Shown in pieces: positions 18,001-25,396 of a stretch of DNA of 32,901 bases (position 1 is its first letter; each line of letters opens with the position of its first letter). A program made the position numbers and the translations under genes. The notes below the pieces were generated by a model that was not told the DNA's origin, did no database searches, and worked only from the letters and a program-made list of their open reading frames with translations. The stretch is from Barnesiella sp. (GTDB taxonomy: Bacteria > Bacteroidota > Bacteroidia > Bacteroidales > Muribaculaceae), in NCBI GenBank assembly GCA_014801075.1, contig JAAVEW010000007.1, positions 22,856-55,756 of the forward strand. Direction: 5' to 3'.

Positions 18001-19748
18001 AAGCTTTTGCCTCCGACATCAGCGGCACCGGCAGCGGTTGGGCCCGCATCTTCGGCACGTTTGCCGACATCGACATGGAGGGCGAAATCTACGCCAAGGA
18101 CCTGCGCCTCAAACTCGACTTCACCAACACCTACTTCACCGCGAGCGACTCCATCATCATCACCCCCGGCAAGATAAGTCTGCGCGACGTGACTCTCAGC
18201 GATCCCTACGGCAACACGGCGAAACTCAACGGCATCGTGACCCACGATTTCTTCCGCAACCCTGCCTTTGACTTCTCCATCACCGACGCCCGAGGCATGC
18301 TTGTCTATGACGAGACTCCCAAGCAGAATGCCGACTGGTACGGCCGTATATTCGTCAACGGCGGCGCCACCGTCAAGGGCGAGCCGGGCGTGGTCAAGAT
18401 TGACGTTGAAGCCACCACCACAGCCGGCTCGACTTTCACCTTCGTGCTATCCGAACTTGAGATTGCCGATGAATACACCTTCCTGACTTTCCGCGATAAA
18501 GATGCCGTGGAGGAAATCGAAGAGGAAATAAAGATTGACGAGCGCATGGGCGCCGTGGAGCATCTGCGCGCCATGCTCAACAAGCCCTCCGACGACCAAG
18601 CCTCGGACTATATCATAGAGCTGCGCGTCAACATTACCCCCGAGGCCGAGGTGATACTCGTGATGGACCCCGTAGGGGGCGACCGCATCCGCTCCTACGG
18701 CCAGGGCAACCTGCGCATGGTCTACACGTCGGCCGACAACGACCTGCGCATGTTCGGCACCTATACCCTCGACCGCGGCACCTACAACTTCACGCTCCAG
18801 GACATCATCATCAAGGACTTCATAATCAACTCCGGCAGTCAGATAGCATTTACCGGCGACCCGCTGGCCGCACGTCTTGACATCGAGGCCATCTACTCGC
18901 TCAACGCCAACCTCAGTGACCTCGACGAGTCGTTCCTGCAGGACAAGGAACTCAACCGCACCAACGTGCCTGTCCACGCCGTTCTCAAAGTGACAGGTGA
19001 CATCCAGGAGCCGGAGATAAAATTTGACCTCGCTTTCCCCACACTGACCTCCGACACCTACCGCAAGGTGAAATCAATCGTCAGCACCGAGGAGATGATG
19101 AACAGGCAGATTATCTACCTGCTCGCCCTCAACCGTTTCTACACCCCCGACTACATGACATCTACCACCAAGGGCAACGAGCTCTTCTCGGTGGCCTCGT
19201 CGACCATATCCTCGCAGTTGAGCAACATTCTCGGCCACCTGAGCGACAACTGGAGCGTGTCGCCCAACTTCCGCAGCGACCGCGGCGACTTCTCCGACAT
19301 GGAGGTTGACGTGGCCCTGTCGAGCCGACTCCTCAACAATAGGTTGATATTCAACGGCAACCTCGGTTACCGCGACAATCTGATGAACTCCAACCAGTTT
19401 ATCGGCGACTTCCAGATTGAATACCTGCTCAACCGCACCGGCTCCATACGCCTAAAGGCCTACAACTTCTACAACGACCAGAACTACTACCTGCGCACGG
19501 CCGACACCACGCAGGGCGTGGGCGTAATGTTCAAGAAGGATTTCGACAACTTCCTCTCCTTCCTGCGCCGCCGCAAGAAGAGCAACACCAAAACCGGCGG
19601 CACCAAGCCGGCCGACGACAACAGCGCTGCGGCTCCCGCCGACAGCATCCCCGCTGCAGCCCCGACACCCGAAGCCGACGACCCGGACACACTGCTCCGC
19701 TTCGGCTCCAAATCAACCGACAACAATAACTCTAACTCAGATAAATAA
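15099..19748 (+). CDS. tamB: Translocation and assembly module protein TamB
   Basis: A 1549-residue envelope protein of the TamB/AsmA-like family. An N-terminal anchor (about residues 10-32) is followed by a very long run of beta-strand repeats with Asp-Leu, Asn-Leu and Asp-Ile pairs that should form a hydrophobic groove across the periplasm. The conserved TamB C-terminal domain covers about 1130-1480 (GNLRMVYTSADNDLRMFG, TYTLDRGTYNFTLQDI, IAFTGDPLAARLDIEAIY, then RLLNNRLIFNGNLGYRD). The family is linked to outer-membrane protein assembly and lipid transport between membranes. The last about 65 residues are a low-complexity Ala/Pro/Asp/Ser/Asn tail. No TamA is adjacent. tsaD follows 15 nt later, a pairing often seen in Bacteroidota. 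Confidence 0.92.
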   Translation: MKIKGFFKIIRGLVMTCMLLAIVVPALLYVALSLPWIQDALRERCETLLSEKLGAEVTVGDLGIRPFNRATVRDVAIVSEGDTLLVADRISAGINLYELILHGNIAIDYAELTGVDLRLRRADHDSPLNIQPVIDALSGKEEKKEPTQFDLRVNTVVIRRTSISYDIDSAPAVEPGQFDPNHISINNLRADLNIPRLSNDDMRIDLKRLAFAERSGLSVTDIHALFRYSPEALGWENMVITMPGSRLEPTDFSESLPTLAGVASGLSSRMLSLGFKKGSHIYLPDIAPLAPELDEFDTTVTFNFDIEASRSRVDVTTLNVADDSGELALALDNATIFRPLDKEQLTYRVNDLSLRIGGRLYSMLADCRIPALKALNLPRGLTMKGSAEGNLRTGHAEADLNLDGGSMEARMAYSKPDEKSPLSAKFNLTAKNIDLAEALGRTDLGNLNATAKGQATLAGRRSRASVEADVTDFSWRGNSYDRLTAALSYNAGAIDGRAALVDDAGGIAVDFNGDITPGNESLDFSATLADVDLNGLNLSNRFDGYILNALIDGSLSGLLPDRADGIITVTDFDITSPSDETLAFDNISLIFDSSSMPRSIELQSDIINGDITGDFRFATLMPALRALAFEALPALADPAAGTRLQQKQEVDGNNFSFSFTLDNLDRISDFFHLPVYAIYPVTLEGGIDENTMQASVDLDAPYLRQGNKLIEGTRFSAFIDGIEGTDRAVLNTSYPSKDGMTAITLALQAERNVVNTDITWKIDRERDYSGSVSLSTLIERGSEGINTYTDMHQSTMAFNDSVWTLSPALIVSEGSSRIDVKGINVSRDNQFVKINGSVSANPADTLEIDVLNLNLDYIFASLGIDKVMLGGDATGQLTASELLTPAPHLSTDGIHVTDISYNGCVLGDADVISWWDNDLKAVALDGTIHQHNGRTAKVEGEIFPLSSSLDIRLHPDETPVGFMGEYMKAFASDISGTGSGWARIFGTFADIDMEGEIYAKDLRLKLDFTNTYFTASDSIIITPGKISLRDVTLSDPYGNTAKLNGIVTHDFFRNPAFDFSITDARGMLVYDETPKQNADWYGRIFVNGGATVKGEPGVVKIDVEATTTAGSTFTFVLSELEIADEYTFLTFRDKDAVEEIEEEIKIDERMGAVEHLRAMLNKPSDDQASDYIIELRVNITPEAEVILVMDPVGGDRIRSYGQGNLRMVYTSADNDLRMFGTYTLDRGTYNFTLQDIIIKDFIINSGSQIAFTGDPLAARLDIEAIYSLNANLSDLDESFLQDKELNRTNVPVHAVLKVTGDIQEPEIKFDLAFPTLTSDTYRKVKSIVSTEEMMNRQIIYLLALNRFYTPDYMTSTTKGNELFSVASSTISSQLSNILGHLSDNWSVSPNFRSDRGDFSDMEVDVALSSRLLNNRLIFNGNLGYRDNLMNSNQFIGDFQIEYLLNRTGSIRLKAYNFYNDQNYYLRTADTTQGVGVMFKKDFDNFLSFLRRRKKSNTKTGGTKPADDNSAAAPADSIPAAAPTPEADDPDTLLRFGSKSTDNNNSNSDK

Positions 19749-19763
19749 CCTACGACACAGACA

Positions 19764-20780
19764 ATGAGCGTAACAATACTTGGCATAGAATCATCATGCG
19801 ACGACACGTCAGCCGCCGTGATTCGCGACGGCATCCTGCTTTCCAACGTCATAGCCTCGCAGAGCGTGCATGAGGAGTTTGGCGGCGTTGTGCCCGAACT
19901 CGCCTCGCGCGCCCATCAGCAAAACATAGTACCGGTGGTCGACACCGCCCTCAAGCGTGCGGGCATCGCGGCCTCCGACCTCAGCGCCATAGCCTTCACC
20001 CGCGGTCCGGGCCTGCTCGGCTCGCTCCTCGTGGGCACTTCCTTTGCCAAAGGTATGTCACTCGGACTGCGCATCCCCATCGTCGATGTGAACCATCTCC
20101 ACGGCCACGTCCTCTCCCACTTCATACGCCGCGAGGAGACCGACACCGTGCCCGAATACCCCTTCCTCTGCCTGCTCATATCGGGTGGCAACTCGCAGAT
20201 TATCCTCGTGAAGAACTACAACGACATGGAGATTCTCGGCCGCACTATCGACGACGCTGCCGGCGAAGCCTTCGACAAGTGTGCCAAGGTGATGGGGCTT
20301 CCCTATCCCGGCGGACCGCACATCGACCGCCACGCCGCTGCCGGCAATCCCGATCGCTTCAAGTTCTCCAAACCCAATATTCCCGGTTTCGACTACAGTT
20401 TCAGCGGATTAAAGACCTCGTTCCTCTACACGCTGCGCGACAATGTGGCCCTCGACCCCGATTTCATCACCAAAAACATCGACGACCTCGCCGCCTCGCT
20501 GCAGCGCACCATCATCGACATTCTCATCAACAAGCTCGACAAAGCCGTGAAAGCCACCGGCGTAAAGACCGTGGCAATAGGCGGAGGCGTGTCGGCCAAC
20601 TCCGGCATACGCGCCGCTATCGCCGACTACTGCGAGCGCCGCGGACTGCGCGCGTTCATCCCCGAACGCATGTTCACCACCGACAACGCCGCCATGGTGG
20701 CCATCGCCGGCTATTTCAAGTATCTCGACGGGCAGTTCTGCCCCTACGACGCAGCGCCATTCGCCCGCGTCGGAGTGTAA
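19764..20780 (+). CDS. tsaD: tRNA N6-adenosine threonylcarbamoyltransferase
   Basis: A 338-residue cytoplasmic enzyme that transfers the threonylcarbamoyl group to A37 of ANN-decoding tRNAs, working with TsaB and TsaE. The ASKHA-fold motifs are clear: GIESSCDDTSAAV at 7-19, the metal-binding HLHGH at 111-115, LLISGGNSQ, the nucleotide loop DDAAGEAFDK, the PYPGGPHID segment, AIGGGVSANSG, and the late TTDNAAMVA with the metal Asp. Length is normal. It lies between tamB (15 nt) and the glycosyltransferase gene (43 nt) on the same strand. Confidence 0.97.
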   Translation: MSVTILGIESSCDDTSAAVIRDGILLSNVIASQSVHEEFGGVVPELASRAHQQNIVPVVDTALKRAGIAASDLSAIAFTRGPGLLGSLLVGTSFAKGMSLGLRIPIVDVNHLHGHVLSHFIRREETDTVPEYPFLCLLISGGNSQIILVKNYNDMEILGRTIDDAAGEAFDKCAKVMGLPYPGGPHIDRHAAAGNPDRFKFSKPNIPGFDYSFSGLKTSFLYTLRDNVALDPDFITKNIDDLAASLQRTIIDILINKLDKAVKATGVKTVAIGGGVSANSGIRAAIADYCERRGLRAFIPERMFTTDNAAMVAIAGYFKYLDGQFCPYDAAPFARVGV

Positions 20781-20823
20781 TCCCGTTCATCTGTCACCAA
20801 GGCATTTTCAACCTCTGCGACCC

Positions 20824-21795
20824 ATGATTTCCGTTATTATTCCCGCCTACAACACCGAGCGTTTCCTCGCATCCTGTCTTGACTCAGTGCTCGCCCAGCA
20901 TGGTGTGGAGATGGAGATTATCGTGGTTGACGACGGCTCTACCGACGGCACACCGGCGATTGCCGACGACTATGCCGCGCGCCACGACTGCATCACCGCG
21001 GTCCACATCCCGAACGGTGGACCGTCGGCCGCCCGCAACGCCGCCCTGCGCCTGTTTCGCGGCGACTGGATAGTGATGGTCGACAGCGACGATATTGTGC
21101 CCGACAACGCGCTGCGGGCCATGCTTGATGCCGCACGCGACAATCCGGAGGTTGATATCGTGACAGGCCGGTGGTACACAGGTTTCTACGACTTCGACGG
21201 TCTCCCCGCCGCCACTTCGCGCCGCCCTACGCGCATCATCTCCGGCAAAGAGGCTGCCGAAATAATGCTTTACCAGAACAAATATTGCCACGCTGTGCAC
21301 ACCTCCCCCTGGGGCAAGCTCTACCGCAGCAGCTTGTGGCGCGACGAGGCATTCAAGGTGGGAGTGATATATGAGGATTTGCTGCTGATACCGCAAATTT
21401 TTGTCAAGGCCGGCCGGGTAGCTGTAATCGACGATATAGTATATTGTTACCGTTGCAATCCTGCCAGCCTCCTGCACACCTTCTCCACGGGGCGTTTCGA
21501 TGCGCTGCGGGTGGCACAGGAACTGACCGAACGCTTCGCCGATGACCCGCAGCTGGCCCCCGCGGCCCGTTCGCGGCTATTCAGCGCGGCCTTCAACATG
21601 TGGCTGCTCATCAATGCCAACGGCAGCGACTCGCCGGATATGCTCCGCGAATGCCGCGCCATAGTGCGCCGTCTCGCTCCCGGGCAGATATTCGGCCGCA
21701 AAGTGCGGTTCAAAAACCGTGTCGGCGCCGTGATTCAATACTTTCCGTTTATTCTCAATTCCGGATTTTTCTGTAAAAAATTACTCGCAAAATGA
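20824..21795 (+). CDS. Glycosyltransferase family 2 protein
   Basis: A 323-residue GT-A fold glycosyltransferase. It opens with the standard ISVIIPAYNTERFLASCLDS, has the nucleotide-sugar motif DDGS at 36-39, GGPSAARNAAL at 65-75 and the metal-binding DSDD at 87-90, and then a SPWGKLYR / YEDLL acceptor-side segment typical of enzymes making surface polysaccharide. No transmembrane segment is obvious, so it is probably a cytoplasmic or peripheral membrane enzyme. Donor and acceptor cannot be read. Its stop overlaps the cinA start by 4 nt (ATGA), so the two are translationally coupled. Confidence 0.9.
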   Translation: MISVIIPAYNTERFLASCLDSVLAQHGVEMEIIVVDDGSTDGTPAIADDYAARHDCITAVHIPNGGPSAARNAALRLFRGDWIVMVDSDDIVPDNALRAMLDAARDNPEVDIVTGRWYTGFYDFDGLPAATSRRPTRIISGKEAAEIMLYQNKYCHAVHTSPWGKLYRSSLWRDEAFKVGVIYEDLLLIPQIFVKAGRVAVIDDIVYCYRCNPASLLHTFSTGRFDALRVAQELTERFADDPQLAPAARSRLFSAAFNMWLLINANGSDSPDMLRECRAIVRRLAPGQIFGRKVRFKNRVGAVIQYFPFILNSGFFCKKLLAK

Positions 21796-23036
21796 AAATA
21801 GTAGTCATAGCAATAGGCGACGAGCTTCTGCTCGGCCAGGTAATCGACACAAATTCAGGTTCAATAGCCCGCATGATTGACCCCGCGGGCTGGAGCATAG
21901 AGTGGGTAAAGGTAATCCACGACGATGCCGAAGCCATCACCGAGGCTGTCGACGAAGCGTTTGCAGCGGCCGATGTGGTGCTCACTACCGGCGGTCTCGG
22001 TCCTACCAAGGACGACATCACCAAACTGACACTCTGCAACTATTTCGGGGGCGAAATGGTGTTCGACCCTTCGGTGCTTGAGAATATTAAAGATGTGTTC
22101 TCGCGCCGCGGCATCAAGCTCAACGCCCTGACCGAGGGACAGGCCATGGTGCCATCATCATGCCGCGTGATACAGAACCGCGTGGGCACGGCGCCCATCA
22201 TGTGGTTCGAGCGCCCCGACGGCAAGGTGCTTGTGTCTATGCCGGGCGTACCCTTTGAAACGGTGCAGATGTTTGAGTCGCAGGTGTTCCCGCAGCTGCT
22301 GGAGAAATTTCACAGTGACGAGCATATAGCCCACCGTTGCGTCATAGTGGAGGGCCTTACCGAATCAAAAGTAGCGATGGAACTCGACGAATGGGAGGAC
22401 GCTCTGCCCGACTTCGTCCATCTCGCCTACTTACCCAAACCGGGCATCATACGCCTGCGCCTCGACGGCCGCCACGCCGACGGTGAGTTGCTGGAGTCGA
22501 CACTCAATCGACTGCACGGCGAACTCTGTCAACGCTTTGCTGACCATCTGCTCGCCGACGCCGACCTCACTCCCGAGGAAGCGCTCCTGCAGCGCCTCCG
22601 CGCCCACGGCTACACCGTTGCCGCAGCCGAAAGCTGCACCGGCGGCAATATTGCGCACCGTATCACGGCTCTCGCAGGCTGCTCCGACTGCTATCTCGGT
22701 TCGGTTGTTTCGTATGCCAACAGTGTGAAAACCAACATCCTGTCCGTTGACCCCGCCACTATCGAGGCCCGCGGTGTAGTCAGCGAAGAGGTAGCCGCCC
22801 AAATGGCCGAAGGCGTGCGCCGTGCCATCGGTGCCGACTGCTCAATGGCCACCTCAGGCATAGCAGGCCCCACAGGCGCCACCCCCGGCAAACCCGTAGG
22901 TACAGTATGCATAGCCATCTCCACCCCCGCGCGCACCATCTCCGCCACCTATCACTTCCCCGGCACCCGCGACCGCGTAATCGACCGCGCCACCACCACA
23001 GCCCTAACCCTCCTCGCCATGACCCTCAAAAAGTAA
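21792..23036 (+). CDS. cinA: CinA: competence/damage-inducible protein, nicotinamide-nucleotide amidohydrolase
   Basis: A 414-residue two-domain protein. The N-terminal MoCF/COG1058 domain (about 1-170) has GDELLLGQVIDTNS and TTGGLGPTKDD, the pyrophosphatase-like half. The C-terminal CinA domain (about 255-412) has AAAESCTGG, the SVVSYANSVK segment and GIAGPTGATPGKPVGTV, the nicotinamide mononucleotide deamidase half that recycles NMN to NaMN. Length is typical of full-length CinA. It is the last gene of the tamB operon and is followed 24 nt later by a strong hairpin. Confidence 0.95.
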   Translation: MKIVVIAIGDELLLGQVIDTNSGSIARMIDPAGWSIEWVKVIHDDAEAITEAVDEAFAAADVVLTTGGLGPTKDDITKLTLCNYFGGEMVFDPSVLENIKDVFSRRGIKLNALTEGQAMVPSSCRVIQNRVGTAPIMWFERPDGKVLVSMPGVPFETVQMFESQVFPQLLEKFHSDEHIAHRCVIVEGLTESKVAMELDEWEDALPDFVHLAYLPKPGIIRLRLDGRHADGELLESTLNRLHGELCQRFADHLLADADLTPEEALLQRLRAHGYTVAAAESCTGGNIAHRITALAGCSDCYLGSVVSYANSVKTNILSVDPATIEARGVVSEEVAAQMAEGVRRAIGADCSMATSGIAGPTGATPGKPVGTVCIAISTPARTISATYHFPGTRDRVIDRATTTALTLLAMTLKK

Positions 23037-23060
23037 CACAAACAAGAAGTAACAGAAACA

Positions 23061-23104
23061 GGCACAAGCCGAAAACTCAGTGCGCTGAGTTTTCGGCTTG
23101 TGCC
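23061..23104 (+). terminator. Terminator of the tamB-tsaD-GT2-cinA operon
   Basis: A perfect 20-bp inverted repeat (23061-23080 and 23085-23104) with a 4-nt loop begins 24 nt after the cinA stop. No strong T-run follows, but stem length and position support termination. Confidence 0.8.
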
Positions 23105-23128
23105 GTTATACCTTCAATCAGCTACGCA

Positions 23129-23251
23129 ACGTGCGGGGGGCCTCCCGGCCCGCCGATTGACAGTGATGTATAGCCTATATTTGGGGATACGCTTAATGTT
23201 TTGGATACGTTTCGTGTTTGGGTTCGGCGGGCCGGGAGGCCCCCCGCACGT
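23129..23251. repeat. Long perfect GC-rich inverted repeat flanking a 69-nt spacer
   Basis: Arms 23129-23155 and 23225-23251 are perfect reverse complements (27 nt) and strongly GC-rich. Each arm also contains a small self-complementary core (GGGCC-TCCC-GGCCC). The spacer 23156-23224 is less GC-rich and holds two GGATACG direct repeats 18 nt apart (23185-23191 and 23203-23209) and a promoter-like TATATTTG at 23176-23183. It lies between two convergent gene ends. No target-site duplication is evident at the outer edges. Confidence 0.8.
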
Positions 23252-23267
23252 AGATACCACACAAGTC

Positions 23268-24473
23268 CTATCTTACTACTATCTTTGAAGTCCTGCTAAC
23301 TCCCCCTTTCAGCACTTCTTTCTTCACATACACTCCGGAGGAAAGCTGCTCAGTACCAAACGTTTCAGGCATACCGTCAAACACAACGCGTCCGCTCAAA
23401 CCATACACCACGATTCGCTCTACCACAGCGGCAGCTTCTTCCACTACCTCAATCCCTGCGGTCGATTTCATGGGCACATACAGCGGTGTTCCTCGAGTCG
23501 ACCCGTTTTCATTATAGGCCACGGCTGTGAAAGTGGTGTTCATATCTATTGATGTATCGAAGTATCCTTTTTTTAAATCTCCTATTTCAATCTTACTTGG
23601 TAATCGAAATCCATCTCTTAACCGCTCCAAAACTAAACGGTCAACCCCTTCCAAATCTGAAAAATACAGTCTTATATAATTATATTTTTCATTCTCTTCC
23701 GTGTTAAGATAGATAAATGTCAAATCAACCACAGGAGGTAATCCGCTATTATCATGCTCAGGTGCAAATTCAAGAGTCTCAGTTGCTAAACCATATTCGT
23801 TCTGAACCTCAACCGTCACCCAACAATAGAACAGATCGGTTGTTGTTCCTGTCTTTACATGGGCTATGTTCGGTTCATAGCTCCAATATATTCGTTTACC
23901 GGAACTGTAATCTTCTTCCATTTTTACTTTTAGACAATCAGCGCCAGTATAAGTTACATTAAAGGTAAGATAATATTCATCTAATGTCATATAATGCTTC
24001 TCGACATCATCAATCGAAATTATCCTCGGTTTCAGGTCCAACGAAATGGAGAAAGGCATTGCATCGAAATGCTCGCCGTTGATTGTGTAGGTACATTCAA
24101 CACGTCCCTCCAGACTCTTGCTCTCATTCACGAAATAATTTTCGGGTGACTTGACCGCATCAACCAAGAACGTAGCTTCATCACCTGCTGATACCGGCAC
24201 AAACTCTCCTGACGAATCTTTCAGGCAAAACGACCACTGATAAGCCGAAACATCGCCCACAGCACTGTCGAGAACAAACTCATGGGCAGCATAAGCCGTA
24301 CCAACGCCATCGTCCGACACATCGCCACACCTGATAATACCAACAACACCGTCATCACCCGCACTTGCCGCACTTGCCGTACTTGCCGCTGCTACCGACG
24401 TAGCCGCACAAACTCCCACAGCACCCACAAACGACACCAATACCGCAATTAATAAAGCTCCTACTTTATACAT
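23268..24473 (-). CDS. Secreted modular protein with C-terminal sorting-like domain (401 aa)
   Basis: No named family recognised. It has a signal peptide (about 1-25), an Ala/Ser-rich stretch encoded partly by a 9-bp tandem repeat, then beta-rich modules. Residues about 80-235 match residues about 335-495 of the 570-aa protein at 28080-29792 (shared DVEKHY, TLDEYYLTFNVTYTGAD, VKTGTTTDLFYCWVTVEV). Residues about 260-330 match the 665-aa protein at 25397-27394 (EGVD, KKGYFD, TTFTAVAYN-NG-TRG). The C-terminus (IVVYGLSGRVVF to the final KIVVR) resembles type A sorting domains of Bacteroidota secreted proteins. It lacks the peptidase-like domain of its paralogs. Composition is mixed: ends GC-rich, middle AT-rich. 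Surface location is inferred. Confidence 0.75.
   Translation of the reverse strand: MYKVGALLIAVLVSFVGAVGVCAATSVAAASTASAASAGDDGVVGIIRCGDVSDDGVGTAYAAHEFVLDSAVGDVSAYQWSFCLKDSSGEFVPVSAGDEATFLVDAVKSPENYFVNESKSLEGRVECTYTINGEHFDAMPFSISLDLKPRIISIDDVEKHYMTLDEYYLTFNVTYTGADCLKVKMEEDYSSGKRIYWSYEPNIAHVKTGTTTDLFYCWVTVEVQNEYGLATETLEFAPEHDNSGLPPVVDLTFIYLNTEENEKYNYIRLYFSDLEGVDRLVLERLRDGFRLPSKIEIGDLKKGYFDTSIDMNTTFTAVAYNENGSTRGTPLYVPMKSTAGIEVVEEAAAVVERIVVYGLSGRVVFDGMPETFGTEQLSSGVYVKKEVLKGGVSRTSKIVVR
24362..24388 (-). repeat. Three 9-bp tandem repeats in the 401-aa gene
   Basis: Three consecutive 9-nt units (cacttgccg twice, then tacttgccg) encode an Ala-Ser-rich tripeptide repeat just after the signal peptide. 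Changes in copy number would keep the reading frame. Confidence 0.7.
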
Positions 24474-24558
24474 AATATGTAATCTCCCGAATATGATAAT
24501 TAAAACAACATTGATTTTATTACAGAAAAACTGCTCATAAGCTATGCGCTAACAGAAC

Positions 24559-25122
24559 CTACTTCCCGGGACGACCGCCTATTACACCTCCTATTGAGAT
24601 ACCGAAGTTGGTATAACCGGTTCTTATCACCGAAAGGAAAGCACCTATGCGCAGATGGTGAAACAGTTCGATTCCGACACGCGGACGAAATATAAACCCG
24701 GTCCCGGATTGAGGATACACCTTATCCTCCACCACATCATAGAATGACGCTCCAAGACCCAGACCCACATAAGGATTAACCCTGCTCCCCTGATTAAAAT
24801 TATAATCACCGACAAGCATAAGATTAACTGAACGATTGCTCTGAGTCAAGTCCCATTGACCGTCAAAACCCGGACGGCTGTCAAAATCAAATACACTTGT
24901 GGTCAAGTTGGCAAGAAGTCCAACATCAAATTTAGATTGCGGAACATTGTATCTCAATTCCAAGCCGAGGTCAGGGCCTATACGGTGCTTGCCATCATGG
25001 AAATTTCCTACCGGAGTACCAAGCCCAACATTAAACTCCCCCTCTACTCGCTGCACATCGATTACCTGTCCACGCACAACAACCGTGCAACACAAACAAA
25101 ATAAAATCAACAACTTCCTCAT
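24559..25122 (-). CDS. Outer-membrane beta-barrel protein
   Basis: A 187-residue exported protein. The start at 25122 gives a clear signal peptide (MRKLLILFCLCCTVVVRG); the upstream extension would put 14 residues before it and is rejected. The mature part alternates strands and turns (GEFNVGLGTPVGNFHDG, GLELRYNV, VNLMLVGDYNFN, NPYVGLGLGASFYDV, FIFRPRVGIELF, GISIGGVIGG), consistent with a small barrel of the outer-membrane beta-barrel/porin-like superfamily. It does not end in a terminal aromatic. It has a full promoter at 25215-25246 and lies 85 nt before the 401-aa gene, so they may be cotranscribed. It could be an outer-membrane partner of the secreted proteins; this is inference from position only. 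Confidence 0.75.
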   Translation of the reverse strand: MRKLLILFCLCCTVVVRGQVIDVQRVEGEFNVGLGTPVGNFHDGKHRIGPDLGLELRYNVPQSKFDVGLLANLTTSVFDFDSRPGFDGQWDLTQSNRSVNLMLVGDYNFNQGSRVNPYVGLGLGASFYDVVEDKVYPQSGTGFIFRPRVGIELFHHLRIGAFLSVIRTGYTNFGISIGGVIGGRPGK

Positions 25123-25214
25123 AACAGAATAATAAATATAGAAATAAACTCCTACTCTACACATAAAATAATATATCCTAAAAAATTAAATACCACACTT
25201 AAAATTAACGCCGA

Positions 25215-25246
25215 TAAAAGTAATATTTAAAACAATATAAAACAAA
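25215..25246 (-). promoter_or_regulatory. Promoter of the 187-aa barrel gene
   Basis: Minus-strand TTTG (25243-25246), 20 nt spacer, TACTTTTA (25215-25222), one mismatch from TAnnTTTG. Spacing is ideal. The leader to the ATG is about 85 nt. Confidence 0.6.
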
Positions 25247-25314
25247 TAATTACAATATTATTTTATCCAAGATCAACCAATTTCAATTTCACAATTCTAT
25301 CGAAGAAAAAGAAA

Positions 25315-25358
25315 TGTTCCTGCACTCATAGTATTAGTTAAAAATGAGCACAGGAACA
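25315..25358 (-). terminator. Terminator of the secreted-protein operon
   Basis: Inverted repeat 25315-25328 / 25345-25358 (12 of 14 positions pair) starting about 40 nt after the stop of the 665-aa gene. On the minus strand it is followed by a T-rich run, as expected for an intrinsic terminator. Confidence 0.75.
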
Positions 25359-25396
25359 ATATCCGTGGCTTGTCACTCGCCTACCTGAAACAAATA

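Noticed and set aside
20279-20827. 182-codon open frame on the plus strand
   Set aside because: It overlaps tsaD in another frame; the product is an Arg/His-rich shadow while tsaD motifs are complete.
23100-23288. 62-codon open frame across the inverted repeat
   Set aside because: It crosses both repeat arms and the end of a real gene on the other strand; there is no protein-like pattern.
23268-24473. The 401-aa gene as a pseudogene of the longer paralogs
   Set aside because: It lacks the peptidase-like domain but keeps an intact frame, signal peptide and C-terminal sorting-like domain, so it is kept as a gene.
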